NCBI GenBank assembly: GCA_030151135.1
Contig: JASLEQ010000636.1
Location: 1 to 21,129 of the forward strand
Source: Candidatus Sulfotelmatobacter sp.
Lineage (GTDB): Bacteria; Acidobacteriota; Terriglobia; Terriglobales; SbA1
Direction: 5' to 3'
DNA length: 21,129 nt
Shown here: positions 1 through 7,168 of the stretch, in pieces
How positions within the stretch are numbered: the first letter of the stretch is position 1
Layout: every line of letters begins with the position of its first letter
The notes under the pieces: generated by a model
Told to the model about the DNA's origin: nothing
Databases searched by the model: none
Seen by the model: the letters and a program-made list of their open reading frames with translations, nothing else
Program-made: the position numbers and the translations under genes

Positions 1-229
1 GGCACGTTCTACTGGTGCCGCCAAGACCACGGATTGATTTGGCTTTAGCCGCTGCGGGCCACTTCTCGCTCGGATTAGCAGAGCTACGGGCCAACCTCAC
101 GGCGAAAAGCCCTATTTTCGGCGCAACGCTATCGGGATGAGTGGAACTCGTGCACCACCGCCCGCATCGGGGCAAGCTCAGCGGAACGATCGATGGCAGT
201 CAAACCGGATAGGTCAAGGAGCGATCTGG
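1..229. other. Unassigned left edge, possible 3' tail of a gene
   Basis: No complete gene is visible here. One plus-strand frame is open from the window edge to a TGA at 138-140 (45 codons, Ala/Leu-rich) and could be the end of a gene that starts outside the window. The opposite strand also has a frame open through positions 1-136, so the open frame alone is weak evidence. Short complementary segments are present, for example GGCAC at 1-5 with GTGCC at 15-19. I cannot assign a function. Confidence 0.25.
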
Positions 230-910
230 ATGGAAAACGATCAAATGAGAAGCTGGATGAAATTCACTTTTATTTTCTACGTTGTTCTTGCAATTACTTT
301 GTCGGCGGAAAATGCGGTCTCGCAAAATCTGCGAGCGGTGCATGGCAATACGATCGTTTCTCCGGAACTCCCCAAAGCGGACCTTACTTTCGGGAGTGCC
401 TTCCACTATGTGGGCGCGCAGCAGGCGAATCTGTACGGCATGGCGGATGCGGAGATACATCTGTTCGTGAAGCCGGGGAATAAAGATGTCGTCGCCGCTT
501 TTTACTGGGTACAGTTCGAGCATCGAATGCCCAGCGACCAGCACTCGTATCACTACCCGGCGGACCACACCACCAACATCGGCGGGCTGGATTTTGTTTA
601 CGACGTGAAAAGTTGGTCTGACTTTGCCGGAGACTTGATCGCGGATCCGGCCTCTGACGGGGCCGCCGTTACCCGATTGCTGGCCAAAGAAAATTTGAAG
701 TTTCCGAAACGGGCGGCGCGAGTACGGATGTTTCATCTTCCCACTCCCGACCGTCGCACTGAGCTCATGATCATCTACGGAGAAGCTTTAGCCGAAAATT
801 CTCCGGTCCCGGTCAGAAAAAAGCCTGTGGATCTGATGAAGGATGATCCCGCGTTTGCTCAGAAGCTACTCGACGATCTGAACGCGCAGCTGACAATCCA
901 GATGAAGTGA
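230..910 (+). CDS. Secreted protein of unknown function
   Basis: A 226-residue protein that I do not recognise. The ATG at 230 is preferred over the in-frame start at 137 because AAGGAG (216-221) lies 8 nt upstream and because the protein then begins directly with an export signal: a short polar start, a hydrophobic stretch at about residues 11-25 and a likely cleavage near residue 26. The mature part is mixed alpha/beta in character, rich in aromatic residues and His, and has no transmembrane segment or cysteine pair that would suggest an enzyme family. It is therefore probably periplasmic or released. It stands alone: the next gene is on the other strand more than 400 nt away. A possible weak terminator follows at 1016-1035. 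Confidence is high that it is a gene and very low for any role. Confidence 0.72.
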   Translation: MENDQMRSWMKFTFIFYVVLAITLSAENAVSQNLRAVHGNTIVSPELPKADLTFGSAFHYVGAQQANLYGMADAEIHLFVKPGNKDVVAAFYWVQFEHRMPSDQHSYHYPADHTTNIGGLDFVYDVKSWSDFAGDLIADPASDGAAVTRLLAKENLKFPKRAARVRMFHLPTPDRRTELMIIYGEALAENSPVPVRKKPVDLMKDDPAFAQKLLDDLNAQLTIQMK

Positions 911-1015
911 AGATCAAGCGCACGTTGTGACGCAACTCACATCGTTCTGTAGTCTCAGTCCTTTCGAGAAGATCGAAATGCCTGCATCATAGCCAGGGCG
1001 AAAGTTGAGGCGTTC

Positions 1016-1035
1016 GGCGGGCGTCTAAGCCCGCC
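1016..1035 (+). terminator. GC-rich hairpin after the first gene
   Basis: A perfect 7-bp stem, GGCGGGC (1016-1022) with GCCCGCC (1029-1035), and a 6-nt loop lie 106 nt beyond the stop of the secreted-protein gene. No T-run follows, so an intrinsic terminator is only one reading. It may instead be the first member of the hairpin cluster in this gap. Confidence 0.25.
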
Positions 1036-1280
1036 CCCGAAATCCTGAACGAAGTGAAGGACCTCCTAAGTCCTTACGGCTCAAGATTTTACGCGTAAGT
1101 AGTTGAGCGCCATAGATTACTTCGAGATTTTCCCCTAACTCGATGATTCTAGAGATCCCGGGGGGAGGGGGGTATACCTCTAAATAGCACGGATTCCCAA
1201 AACGGAACTCGTTTTTTCTCCGTGTCCTCAGCGGCCTTTCTCAGCGAACTCGGCAGTCAAAAGGTTTTGTTTCTTACGCC

Positions 1281-1322
1281 AAGGAAAATCCCATCTTCTC
1301 TAATGACACAGAAGAAGATGGG
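1281..1322 (-). terminator. Intrinsic terminator of the alpha/beta hydrolase gene
   Basis: A perfect 10-bp inverted repeat: CCCATCTTCT (1290-1299) pairs with AGAAGATGGG (1313-1322) across a 13-nt loop. Read on the minus strand, the stem is followed by ATTTTCCTT (1289-1281). It lies about 25 nt beyond the hydrolase stop codon, which fits a Rho-independent terminator for that gene. Confidence 0.6.
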
Positions 1323-1347
1323 ATGATCAAAACGAACTTACACCTGC

Positions 1348-2223
1348 TTAAGCGACGGCTTCTTCGCGATCACGCTCCGCTTCGACGCCCTTTTTTCCCA
1401 GGAACTTCAAAAGTGCAGCATTCACTTCTTCTGCGTGCGTCCAGGCCACGTTGTGAGGACCATCTTTGATCACGACCAGTTCTGCGCCTTTGATCAGCTT
1501 CGCGGTGCGCTGACCCGCGGATGCGAACGGCACGATGCGGTCCGCGTCGCCGTGAATGACCAGCGTTGGCACATCGATCTTCGCAACGTCGTTGCGGAAG
1601 TCTTCGTGCCACGTCGGAACGCACGCATAACTTGCGACCGCAGATGCAGTCGCCGCAACATTCCAGCATCCCTGAATCGCCTGCTCGCTGACACGCTTGC
1701 CGAGATTGACATCGGCATTGAAAAAGTTTTTGAAAAAATCGGTAAAGAAGGCATAGCGATCCGCTTTGACCGCTTTCTCAATCCCGTCAAACACCGCGCC
1801 ATCAACGCCTTCTGCATTGTCCGCGGTCTTCAATAAGTAAGGTGGAACGCCGCCGATGATGATCGCTTTGCTCACGTCTTTCGATCCGTACTTGCCGATG
1901 TAGCGCGCGACTTCGCCGCCTCCCATCGAGAATCCAGCCAGCACAAACTTCTTCAGCTTGAGATGTTGAACCACCTGATGCAGGTCTTCGGCGAATGTGT
2001 CGTAGTTGTAGCCCGTTGTCGGCTGACTGGATTTGCCAAACCCGCGGCGATCGTAAGCGATGACGCGGAATCCAGCGTCCAGTAAAACCGGAATCTGTTT
2101 CTCCCACGACGAACTGCTGAGTGGATAACCGTGAATCAGAACAATTGGTGCGCCCGAACCGTGATCTTCGTAGTAAAGGTTGATTGGAGCGGAGTTTTCT
2201 TTGCCAACTTCGATATAAGGCAT
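1348..2223 (-). CDS. Alpha/beta hydrolase, cofactor-free haloperoxidase/perhydrolase type
   Basis: A 291-residue alpha/beta-hydrolase-fold enzyme. The nucleophile elbow G-F-S-M-G places Ser99. The acid is probably Asp228 in H-G-D-A-D-R, and the base His257 in G-P-H-N. The oxyanion region H-G-Y-P-L (31-35) with Trp40 is typical of the bacterial non-haem chloroperoxidase/perhydrolase branch, whose members are esterases that can make peracids in vitro. The true substrate cannot be read from sequence. There is no signal peptide, so it is cytoplasmic. The start is ATG at 2223 with GAGGAG 7 nt upstream; that Shine-Dalgarno is one arm of a 13-nt palindrome (2224-2236). A weak minus-strand -10 (TATAAC, 2270-2265) may serve it. 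It is divergent from the thiolase gene, and a clear terminator follows. The last 15 or so residues are a charged tail beyond the usual fold. Confidence 0.88.
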   Translation of the reverse strand: MPYIEVGKENSAPINLYYEDHGSGAPIVLIHGYPLSSSSWEKQIPVLLDAGFRVIAYDRRGFGKSSQPTTGYNYDTFAEDLHQVVQHLKLKKFVLAGFSMGGGEVARYIGKYGSKDVSKAIIIGGVPPYLLKTADNAEGVDGAVFDGIEKAVKADRYAFFTDFFKNFFNADVNLGKRVSEQAIQGCWNVAATASAVASYACVPTWHEDFRNDVAKIDVPTLVIHGDADRIVPFASAGQRTAKLIKGAELVVIKDGPHNVAWTHAEEVNAALLKFLGKKGVEAERDREEAVA

Positions 2224-2236
2224 GAGGAGTCTCCTC
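2224..2236. promoter_or_regulatory. Palindrome overlapping the hydrolase ribosome-binding site
   Basis: GAGGAG-T-CTCCTC is a perfect 6+1+6 palindrome immediately before the hydrolase ATG. On the minus strand its first arm is the Shine-Dalgarno and its second arm is complementary to it. The one-base centre makes an ordinary hairpin strained, although a hairpin losing the inner pairs is possible. A protein-binding site is the alternative, and chance is also possible. Confidence 0.35.
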
Positions 2237-2381
2237 GCGTTTCGAACAGGATGGGAATTCTGTGGTTATAGATGGTGGATCGCTGCTGAAGGATTCGGTG
2301 AAAGTGCTCGCCGGTTATGAGCTGCGAGCTGCCGTCTCGCGCCGTTCGTTCCTGCTATCCTGAGCAGTTCGGAGGTTTCTC

Positions 2382-3563
2382 GTGCAAGCGGTTTACATAC
2401 TTTCGGCAGTTCGCACGCCCATCGGAAAATTCGGCGGTTCGCTGGCCTCACAAACCGCAGTCGACATGGGCGTCGTTGCAGCGAAAGCAGCCATCGAGCG
2501 CGCAGCCGTTCGCCCGGAACAAATCGAAGAGACGATCTTCGGCAATGCGCGCCAGGCTGGAGGCGGACCAAATCCCGCGCGCCAGATCTCGATCCGCAGC
2601 GGAGTGCCGCAGGAAGTTCCCGCATTTACCGTGAACAAAGCCTGTGCTTCAGGGATGAAGTCGATCGCGCTCGCGTATCAGGCGATCCTGCTCGGAGAAT
2701 CGAATTGCATTCTCGCTGGCGGGACAGAATCGATGTCGCGCCTTCCTTATTACTTGGATGGCGCGCGTTGGGGATATCGCCTCGGCAACCAGGAACTCGT
2801 CGATGGCATGTACCGCGATGGATTTTTCTGTCCGCTGGCGAAGATGGTGATGGGCGAAACGGCGGAAGTCCTCGCGGAAGAATACAACATCACGCGCGAG
2901 GAGCAAGACGAATTTGCGCTAACGTCCCAAACACGCGCCGCCCGCGCAATCGCCGCAGGTCGTCTCGATGCGGAAATTGTTCCCGTTATTATCGAGGGTA
3001 AAAAGGGAACTACCACGCTTGCTCTGGATGAGCATCCATTTCCTGACGCGAACATGGAGAAGCTGGCGAAACTGCCTCCAGTGTTTTCGAAGACAGGAAC
3101 GATTTCGGCAGGGAACTCCTCTGGGATAACGGACGGCGCAGCGTCGATGGTGATTGCCAGCGAGCATTTTGTGAAGCAGAACAACCTCAAGCCGCTGGGT
3201 CGAATTGTCGCCGTTACCTCAGCGGGAGTCGATCCGCGCACCATGGGAATTGGTCCGGTTCCCGCACTTCAGAAGCTGGCAGACAAGCACGGTTTGCGGC
3301 TGCACGAGTTTGGTCTTGTCGAACTGAACGAAGCGTTTGCGGCGCAAGTGCTAGCCTGCGATCGCGTCCTCAGCTTCAACCGTGATCGCCTGAACGTAAA
3401 CGGAGGCGCGATCGCCCTCGGTCATCCGATTGGCTGCACCGGAACGCGCATTACGGTGACGCTCCTGCACGAGATGCTGAAGCGCAATACGAAAAAGGGC
3501 GTAGCTACACTCTGCGTCAGCGGCGGAATGGGAATGGCATTAGCGCTCGAAAACGTCGTTTGA
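2382..3563 (+). CDS. Thiolase family protein (acetyl-CoA C-acyltransferase)
   Basis: A 393-residue thiolase, the normal full length. It condenses two acyl-CoA molecules or cleaves a 3-ketoacyl-CoA with CoA. The acyl-accepting nucleophile is Cys88 in N-K-A-C-A-S-G. The other active-site blocks are all present: N-E-A-F (316-319), G-H-P-I-G (347-351, His348) and C-V-S-G-G-M-G with Cys378. The start is GTG at 2382, with GGAGG (2371-2375) 6 nt upstream. Sequence does not separate a biosynthetic acetoacetyl-CoA thiolase from a degradative 3-ketoacyl-CoA thiolase. No fadB-like or hydroxybutyryl-CoA dehydrogenase gene is adjacent, so the context does not help. A GNAT gene follows after 7 nt and is probably co-transcribed. 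Confidence 0.93.
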   Translation: MQAVYILSAVRTPIGKFGGSLASQTAVDMGVVAAKAAIERAAVRPEQIEETIFGNARQAGGGPNPARQISIRSGVPQEVPAFTVNKACASGMKSIALAYQAILLGESNCILAGGTESMSRLPYYLDGARWGYRLGNQELVDGMYRDGFFCPLAKMVMGETAEVLAEEYNITREEQDEFALTSQTRAARAIAAGRLDAEIVPVIIEGKKGTTTLALDEHPFPDANMEKLAKLPPVFSKTGTISAGNSSGITDGAASMVIASEHFVKQNNLKPLGRIVAVTSAGVDPRTMGIGPVPALQKLADKHGLRLHEFGLVELNEAFAAQVLACDRVLSFNRDRLNVNGGAIALGHPIGCTGTRITVTLLHEMLKRNTKKGVATLCVSGGMGMALALENVV

Positions 3564-3570
3564 ATTGAAT

Positions 3571-4074
3571 ATGCACGGCGATCCCCAATTCAGGCTCGCT
3601 GTCGAAGGTGATGCCGATCTGCTGCTCGGTTTCATGCGCGCCTACTATGCGTTCGACGGACACGGCTTCGATCACGAGAAGGCTCGAGCCGCACTGATAT
3701 CCCTGCTGCGCAATCCTGACTTCGGACGCGCATGGTTGATCCTCGACGGCTCGGATCCAATCGGCTACGTCGTCATCTGTTTTGGATACAGCCTGGAATG
3801 GCTCGGACGCGATGCTTTCGTCGACGAGTTCTATCTGCACGAAAACTATCGAAACCGCGGCTGGGGAAAAACGACGATGCGGTTCGTAGAAGATGCCGCG
3901 AAGGAACTCGGCATTCGCGCCTTGCATCTCGAAGTCATGAAAGGCAACGCGGCCGCGATGCACCTGTATCGGAAACTCGGGTTCGAGCCCCACTCCAGCA
4001 CGTTTCTGTCGAAATGGGTTGAAACCCGGTTCTCTAAGCCTGGGCCGCAGGCCCGCCGACAGACGGCAGATTGA
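3571..4074 (+). CDS. GNAT family N-acetyltransferase
   Basis: A 167-residue acetyltransferase of the GNAT fold, close to the usual single-domain size. The acetyl-CoA-binding motif A is visible as R-N-R-G-W-G-K-T (94-101), matching R-x-x-G-x-G. The later block with A-M-H-L-Y-R-K-L-G-F-E (129-139) is the conserved C-terminal GNAT segment. The acceptor (an amine on a small molecule, peptide or protein) is unknown. I prefer ATG 3571 to TTG 3565. Neither has a good Shine-Dalgarno, and the gene begins 7 nt after the thiolase stop, so translation is probably coupled to it. A short GGGCC-GCA-GGCCC hairpin (4042-4054) lies inside the last codons. Confidence 0.85.
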   Translation: MHGDPQFRLAVEGDADLLLGFMRAYYAFDGHGFDHEKARAALISLLRNPDFGRAWLILDGSDPIGYVVICFGYSLEWLGRDAFVDEFYLHENYRNRGWGKTTMRFVEDAAKELGIRALHLEVMKGNAAAMHLYRKLGFEPHSSTFLSKWVETRFSKPGPQARRQTAD

Positions 4075-4098
4075 TCTCGCCGTCAGTTCTGGTATGCT
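4071..4098 (+). promoter_or_regulatory. Possible sigma-70 promoter of the DUF4412-like gene
   Basis: TTGATC (4071-4076) and TATGCT (4093-4098) are separated by 16 nt, and each matches the consensus at four or five positions. The start of transcription would be near 4105, about 48 nt before the ATG at 4153. The -35 box overlaps the GNAT stop codon. Based on sequence match only. Confidence 0.35.
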
Positions 4099-4152
4099 TT
4101 TTCCGCCAAATACTCCCCCTGTAAAAACTCCAAAACCGTTCAGGAGCTTCCT

Positions 4153-4782
4153 ATGATTCGAAGGACAATCCGTTTCGCAGCGGCAGCGATGTTGCTTTCA
4201 GCCGCAAGCTTCGTACTCGCCCAAACCGAATTCTCAGCCGAGGTACACAGCGACAAACATCCTGACTCAGACGCCAAAGTCTATTTCGGCAAAGACAAGG
4301 CGCGCTTCGAACCTGGCAAAAAAGAGGCACGCGGCGGAGGTGCCGTCATCTTGGACATGACCAAGCAGAGCTGGACTGTGCTGATGGATGAACGCCAAAT
4401 GTATATGGAGATGCCGCAGCAGATGATCGGACAGAAGGTCGGGTACGATTTCTTCCACGCTCAGAACGTAGAAGATGCCTGCCCACAGTGGTTGGAGATG
4501 TCTCAGAACAAAGGAGGCACTTGCCACAAGGTCGGCAACGAGACGGTAAACGGACGAAGCACCGTGAAATATGAAGGCACGAACTCAAAGGGTGAGATGG
4601 GAACCGTCTGGCTCGATCCAAAGCTACGTTTCCCGGTGAAATGGGTCGACAAGAACGGCGGCTCCGGGGAACTGCGCAACATCCAGGAAGGATCGCAGCC
4701 GGCGAGTCTTTTTGAGATTCCCGCGGGCTATAAGAAATTCGAAATGCCCAACATGGGTGGGATGATGCCGCGTCCGCAGTAG
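4153..4782 (+). CDS. Secreted protein, DUF4412-like
   Basis: A 209-residue exported protein. A clear signal peptide (Arg-rich start, hydrophobic to about residue 20) ends V-L-A before Gln24. The mature protein is a run of beta-strand-like segments with a charged, Met-rich middle (M-Y-M-E-M-P-Q-Q-M) and a conserved-looking W-L-D-P block near residue 156. This is the style of the DUF4412/LolA-like fold, often seen in periplasmic proteins of Acidobacteriota and Bacteroidota. The assignment rests on pattern, not on a search. Two cysteines (residues about 109 and 123) could form a disulfide. ATG 4153 has AGGAG (4142-4146) 6 nt upstream. It is convergent with the beta-propeller gene, 40 nt apart. 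No specific function can be given. Confidence 0.78.
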   Translation: MIRRTIRFAAAAMLLSAASFVLAQTEFSAEVHSDKHPDSDAKVYFGKDKARFEPGKKEARGGGAVILDMTKQSWTVLMDERQMYMEMPQQMIGQKVGYDFFHAQNVEDACPQWLEMSQNKGGTCHKVGNETVNGRSTVKYEGTNSKGEMGTVWLDPKLRFPVKWVDKNGGSGELRNIQEGSQPASLFEIPAGYKKFEMPNMGGMMPRPQ

Positions 4783-4822
4783 AACTTAATGCCTCACTTG
4801 CGGCGCGAAACGGCTTGAAAAG

Positions 4823-4861
4823 TTATTGATGATGCGCAGGGCAAATACCGCTGCCCTGCGC
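4823..4861 (-). terminator. Hairpin embedded in the end of the beta-propeller gene
   Basis: GCGCAGGGCA (4834-4843) and TGCCCTGCGC (4852-4861) form a perfect 10-bp GC-rich stem with an 8-nt loop. On the minus strand it is followed by the stop codon and then, about 10 nt later, CTTTTC. The stem lies inside the coding region and encodes part of the C-terminal A-Q-G-S-G-I-C-P-A. An intrinsic terminator overlapping the gene end is likely, but the delayed T-run lowers confidence. Confidence 0.45.
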
Positions 4862-5968
4862 GATGGGAAGAGGAGTTCCACCCTCGGTCAGCGTTCCCGT
4901 GTTGGAATCGAAGTGGAAGAAGTGAAGGTTGCCGTCGGTCTCCATCTCGTAGACGATGCTGCCATCGTGATTGAATACGAATCCCGGCGTCTGCGAACTG
5001 ATCGGCATCGAACTGCCCGTATCGACCAGACTGCTTTTCGAAAGATTCACCCGCACCACGTGAACGGCATCGCTCACGGGGTCTGTCAGGAATAAATATT
5101 TTCCGGATATCCCGAGTTGCACATTGCTCGCGCTTCCACAGAAAGTGAGCATCGCTGCGGTGCAGTGGACCGCCCGCTTCGGATTGGGAACATTGGGAAA
5201 GATGTCCAAATACCCTTGATTGCTGGCGCCGGCGCTTTGGTTCAGAACCGCTATGACGGATCCGATCGAGACGTCCTCGGTTCCATTGAGACTAATGAGT
5301 TGCTTGGTAGCTCCCAACGTTCCGTTCCCCGTATTGATCGCCCGTTGAAGGTAAACCGAACTCGTGGTCGAGGGCGCGCTGATATAGAGTTTCGACGCAT
5401 CCGGGCTGAATCCATAGAGAAGGGCTGGCCAGAACGGCGCCGGCCCATAGGTCCCCTGGAGTTGGACGTTTTCTTTCAGCTTTCCCGCTGAGTTCTGCAC
5501 GGCGAACAACCGGATCTTGGCAAAGTACTGGTTATTTGTAGTGGTCACCTGCAACATGTAGGCGAACTTGCCGGTGGGGTGCAGATTGAACTGCGAGAGT
5601 GAATCCGCGTCAAGCGTCTGAATAGCGGGCAATTGCGGTACCCCAAAATCGTCGGTCTGGAATACCGATAAATGTTGGACATTCTGGCCGTCGGCCCAAA
5701 CGTCGTAGACAAAATGATCCTTTGGCGAGGGATCGAATTGCAGCAGAGATGCCGGCGGGCTCGTTAGAGTTACCGGATCTTCAACGGGTGTCGCTGCCAG
5801 AGAGTTTGGGTCAATGGAGTACGTTGTAATCGATCCGTTTTGCAGGAAATACAGGATTTCGCTGCTAGGCTTGGCGGGCGCTATGGGGCCATTCGATCCC
5901 CCGCAGCTCAGCGCCGCCACCGTGGCGAGAAGCAGACTGAACCCCTCAAGGTAACGTCTCACAAGCAT
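4823..5968 (-). CDS. Beta-propeller (lactonase-like) lipoprotein
   Basis: About 381 residues from ATG 5968. I choose this start because the product then opens with a lipoprotein signal: two arginines, a hydrophobic run and A-L-S-C-G-G, making Cys22 the lipidated residue. ATG 6001 and TTG 6100 are in-frame alternatives, and none has a strong Shine-Dalgarno. The rest is a series of blades of the type seen in YncE/6-phosphogluconolactonase-like propellers, for example H-P-T-G-K-F-A-Y, S-P-D-A-S-K-L-Y and N-H-D-G-S-I-V-Y. Such lipoproteins are frequent in Acidobacteriota, and enzyme activity should not be assumed. The 3' end carries a perfect 10-bp inverted repeat inside the last codons (4834-4861). 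It is divergent from the response-regulator gene. Confidence 0.82.
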   Translation of the reverse strand: MLVRRYLEGFSLLLATVAALSCGGSNGPIAPAKPSSEILYFLQNGSITTYSIDPNSLAATPVEDPVTLTSPPASLLQFDPSPKDHFVYDVWADGQNVQHLSVFQTDDFGVPQLPAIQTLDADSLSQFNLHPTGKFAYMLQVTTTNNQYFAKIRLFAVQNSAGKLKENVQLQGTYGPAPFWPALLYGFSPDASKLYISAPSTTSSVYLQRAINTGNGTLGATKQLISLNGTEDVSIGSVIAVLNQSAGASNQGYLDIFPNVPNPKRAVHCTAAMLTFCGSASNVQLGISGKYLFLTDPVSDAVHVVRVNLSKSSLVDTGSSMPISSQTPGFVFNHDGSIVYEMETDGNLHFFHFDSNTGTLTEGGTPLPIAQGSGICPAHHQ

Positions 5969-6136
5969 AAGAGCCTGCGCCGGTGTCGAACTCCCCGGCA
6001 TGATACCAACATTAGAGGGATTCGACTGCCAGATGGTTGCGCAATCGTAAATTGTCATCCAATCTCGGAGGCCCACGGCTCGGACCTCCAGGATTGCCAA
6101 CCAGCGGTCGTCTGGCTTGCCTCCCTGTTCTGGTAT

Positions 6137-6165
6137 TTGCGCCCGTGTGGCCGCAAAACTATACT
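6137..6165 (+). promoter_or_regulatory. Sigma-70 promoter of the LytTR response regulator
   Basis: TTGCGC (6137-6142), a 17-nt spacer and TATACT (6160-6165) give a near-consensus -10 with a partial -35. The start of transcription would be near 6172, leaving a leader of about 27 nt that contains GGAG (6190-6193) before the ATG. Confidence 0.5.
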
Positions 6166-6198
6166 CGCGTCTGAGCAGCGGAGTTACCCGGAGCAGCC

Positions 6199-6978
6199 AT
6201 GCCTTTATCTGCAGTAATCGTCGATGATGAGCAACTGGCCCGCGACGAACTTGCCTATCTACTGAAGAATACTGGCGAGGTCAGCGTCATTGCCCAGGGT
6301 AAAAACGGGCTCGAAGCTGTAAACCTGATCAAGGAACATAATCCTGACTTGGTCTTTCTGGATGTCCAAATGCCGGGACTCGATGGCTTCGGAGTGATCA
6401 AGAAGCTCCTCGACAAGAAGGTGCCTCTCCCGAAAATCGTTTTCGCGACGGCCTTCGACCAGTATGCGGTGAAGGCTTTCGAAGTGAACGCTGTGGATTA
6501 CCTGCTCAAGCCCTTTGACCGGAAGCGTGTGACCCAAGCCATTCAGAAGGCTCGAGCTCAACAGGAGGCCGGCGGCGCTCCGGCAGAGAAATTCGAAACA
6601 CTCATGCGCATGCTGGAGTCACAGAAGCAGCCGGCCTCCAAGGTCCTGCTAAAAGCCGCCGGAAGAATGTTTCTCGTGGACCAAAAAGATATCTGTTATG
6701 CCTGGATCGAAGACGGCGTGATCACAGTTGTGACTGCGGGCGCAGCGGGGATGGAAGGCCAGTCCAACTGCCGGACACTGGAGGAGTTGCTCGACAGTCT
6801 CGACGCGAACACGTTTTGGCGCGCGCACCGCTCGTATCTCGTCAACATTAACCGCATCCGCGAGGTCGTTCCCTGGTTCAAGAGTTCGTACCAGCTGCGG
6901 ATGGACGACAAAAAGCAAACGGAGATCCCGGTCAGCCGAGCTCAAACCAAGCGCTTGCGGGAACTCTTCGGACTCTGA
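6199..6978 (+). CDS. LytTR family response regulator
   Basis: A 259-residue two-component response regulator. The receiver domain covers about residues 1-120 and has every expected residue: acidic pair Asp9/Asp10, phospho-acceptor Asp55 in F-L-D-V-Q-M-P-G, Thr84 and Lys104 in L-L-K-P-F-D. A linker (about 120-150) joins it to a LytTR DNA-binding domain (about 150-257) with the signature F-W-R-A-H-R-S-Y-L-V-N (205-215). LytTR proteins bind direct repeats upstream of target genes as dimers after phosphorylation. No histidine kinase lies beside it, so the partner is elsewhere. ATG 6199 has GGAG 5 nt upstream. The divergent beta-propeller lipoprotein shares its upstream region and is a possible target, which is inference only. 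Confidence 0.95.
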   Translation: MPLSAVIVDDEQLARDELAYLLKNTGEVSVIAQGKNGLEAVNLIKEHNPDLVFLDVQMPGLDGFGVIKKLLDKKVPLPKIVFATAFDQYAVKAFEVNAVDYLLKPFDRKRVTQAIQKARAQQEAGGAPAEKFETLMRMLESQKQPASKVLLKAAGRMFLVDQKDICYAWIEDGVITVVTAGAAGMEGQSNCRTLEELLDSLDANTFWRAHRSYLVNINRIREVVPWFKSSYQLRMDDKKQTEIPVSRAQTKRLRELFGL

Positions 6979-6990
6979 GAGGTTCTCTTC

Positions 6991-7018
6991 ACCTCGGGAA
7001 AAGGCCGCTTCCCGGTGT
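6991..7018 (+). terminator. Terminator after the LytTR response regulator
   Basis: CGGGAA (6995-7000) pairs with TTCCCG (7009-7014) across an 8-nt loop. The stem extends through a T-G pair and, after one mismatch, two more pairs (6991-6992 with 7017-7018). It starts 12 nt after the stop codon and runs into a modest T-rich stretch (TCTTTGTT). It reads as a plausible Rho-independent terminator. Confidence 0.5.
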
Positions 7019-7121
7019 CTTTGTTCGCTGGAGTCTCTCCTCACTTGCTGGGCAAGGTCCAGCAAATCCTGAATTAGTGTACCTGTGTACATTGGATCTC
7101 TCTGGTGGAGGTAGCATTCGA

Positions 7122-7153
7122 ACCGGAGAACGTGCCAATTGACGCTCTCCGGT
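7122..7153 (-). terminator. Hairpin downstream of the CRP/FNR-family gene
   Basis: ACCGGAGA (7122-7129) pairs with TCTCCGGT (7146-7153). After one mismatch, CGT (7131-7133) pairs with ACG (7142-7144), leaving an 8-nt loop. It lies 16 nt beyond the minus-strand stop of the CRP-family gene. No T-run follows on that strand, so it could be a terminator stem or an RNA-stabilising 3' hairpin. Confidence 0.38.
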
Positions 7154-7168
7154 CTCTAGGGGGGAGGG

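Larger units (their letters stand above)
911..1347. other. Gene-free gap with stacked hairpins and a G-tract
   Basis: I see no coding frame supported by a ribosome-binding site in this 437-nt gap. It holds three closely spaced inverted repeats: 1016-1022 with 1029-1035 (7 bp, GC-rich), 1057-1062 with 1070-1075 (6 bp), and 1079-1084 with 1103-1108 (6 bp) enclosing the 10-bp palindrome TTACGCGTAA at 1089-1098. A tract of two G6 runs split by one A lies at 1160-1172, next to the palindrome GGTATACC (1171-1178). The right end is the terminator of the hydrolase gene. It could be a small RNA or an intergenic repeat; the sequence alone does not decide. Confidence 0.5.

Noticed and set aside
2267..2272. 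TATAGA as a -10 box for the thiolase gene
   Set aside because: No -35-like hexamer at 16-18 nt and a distance of more than 100 nt to the GTG; not better than chance.
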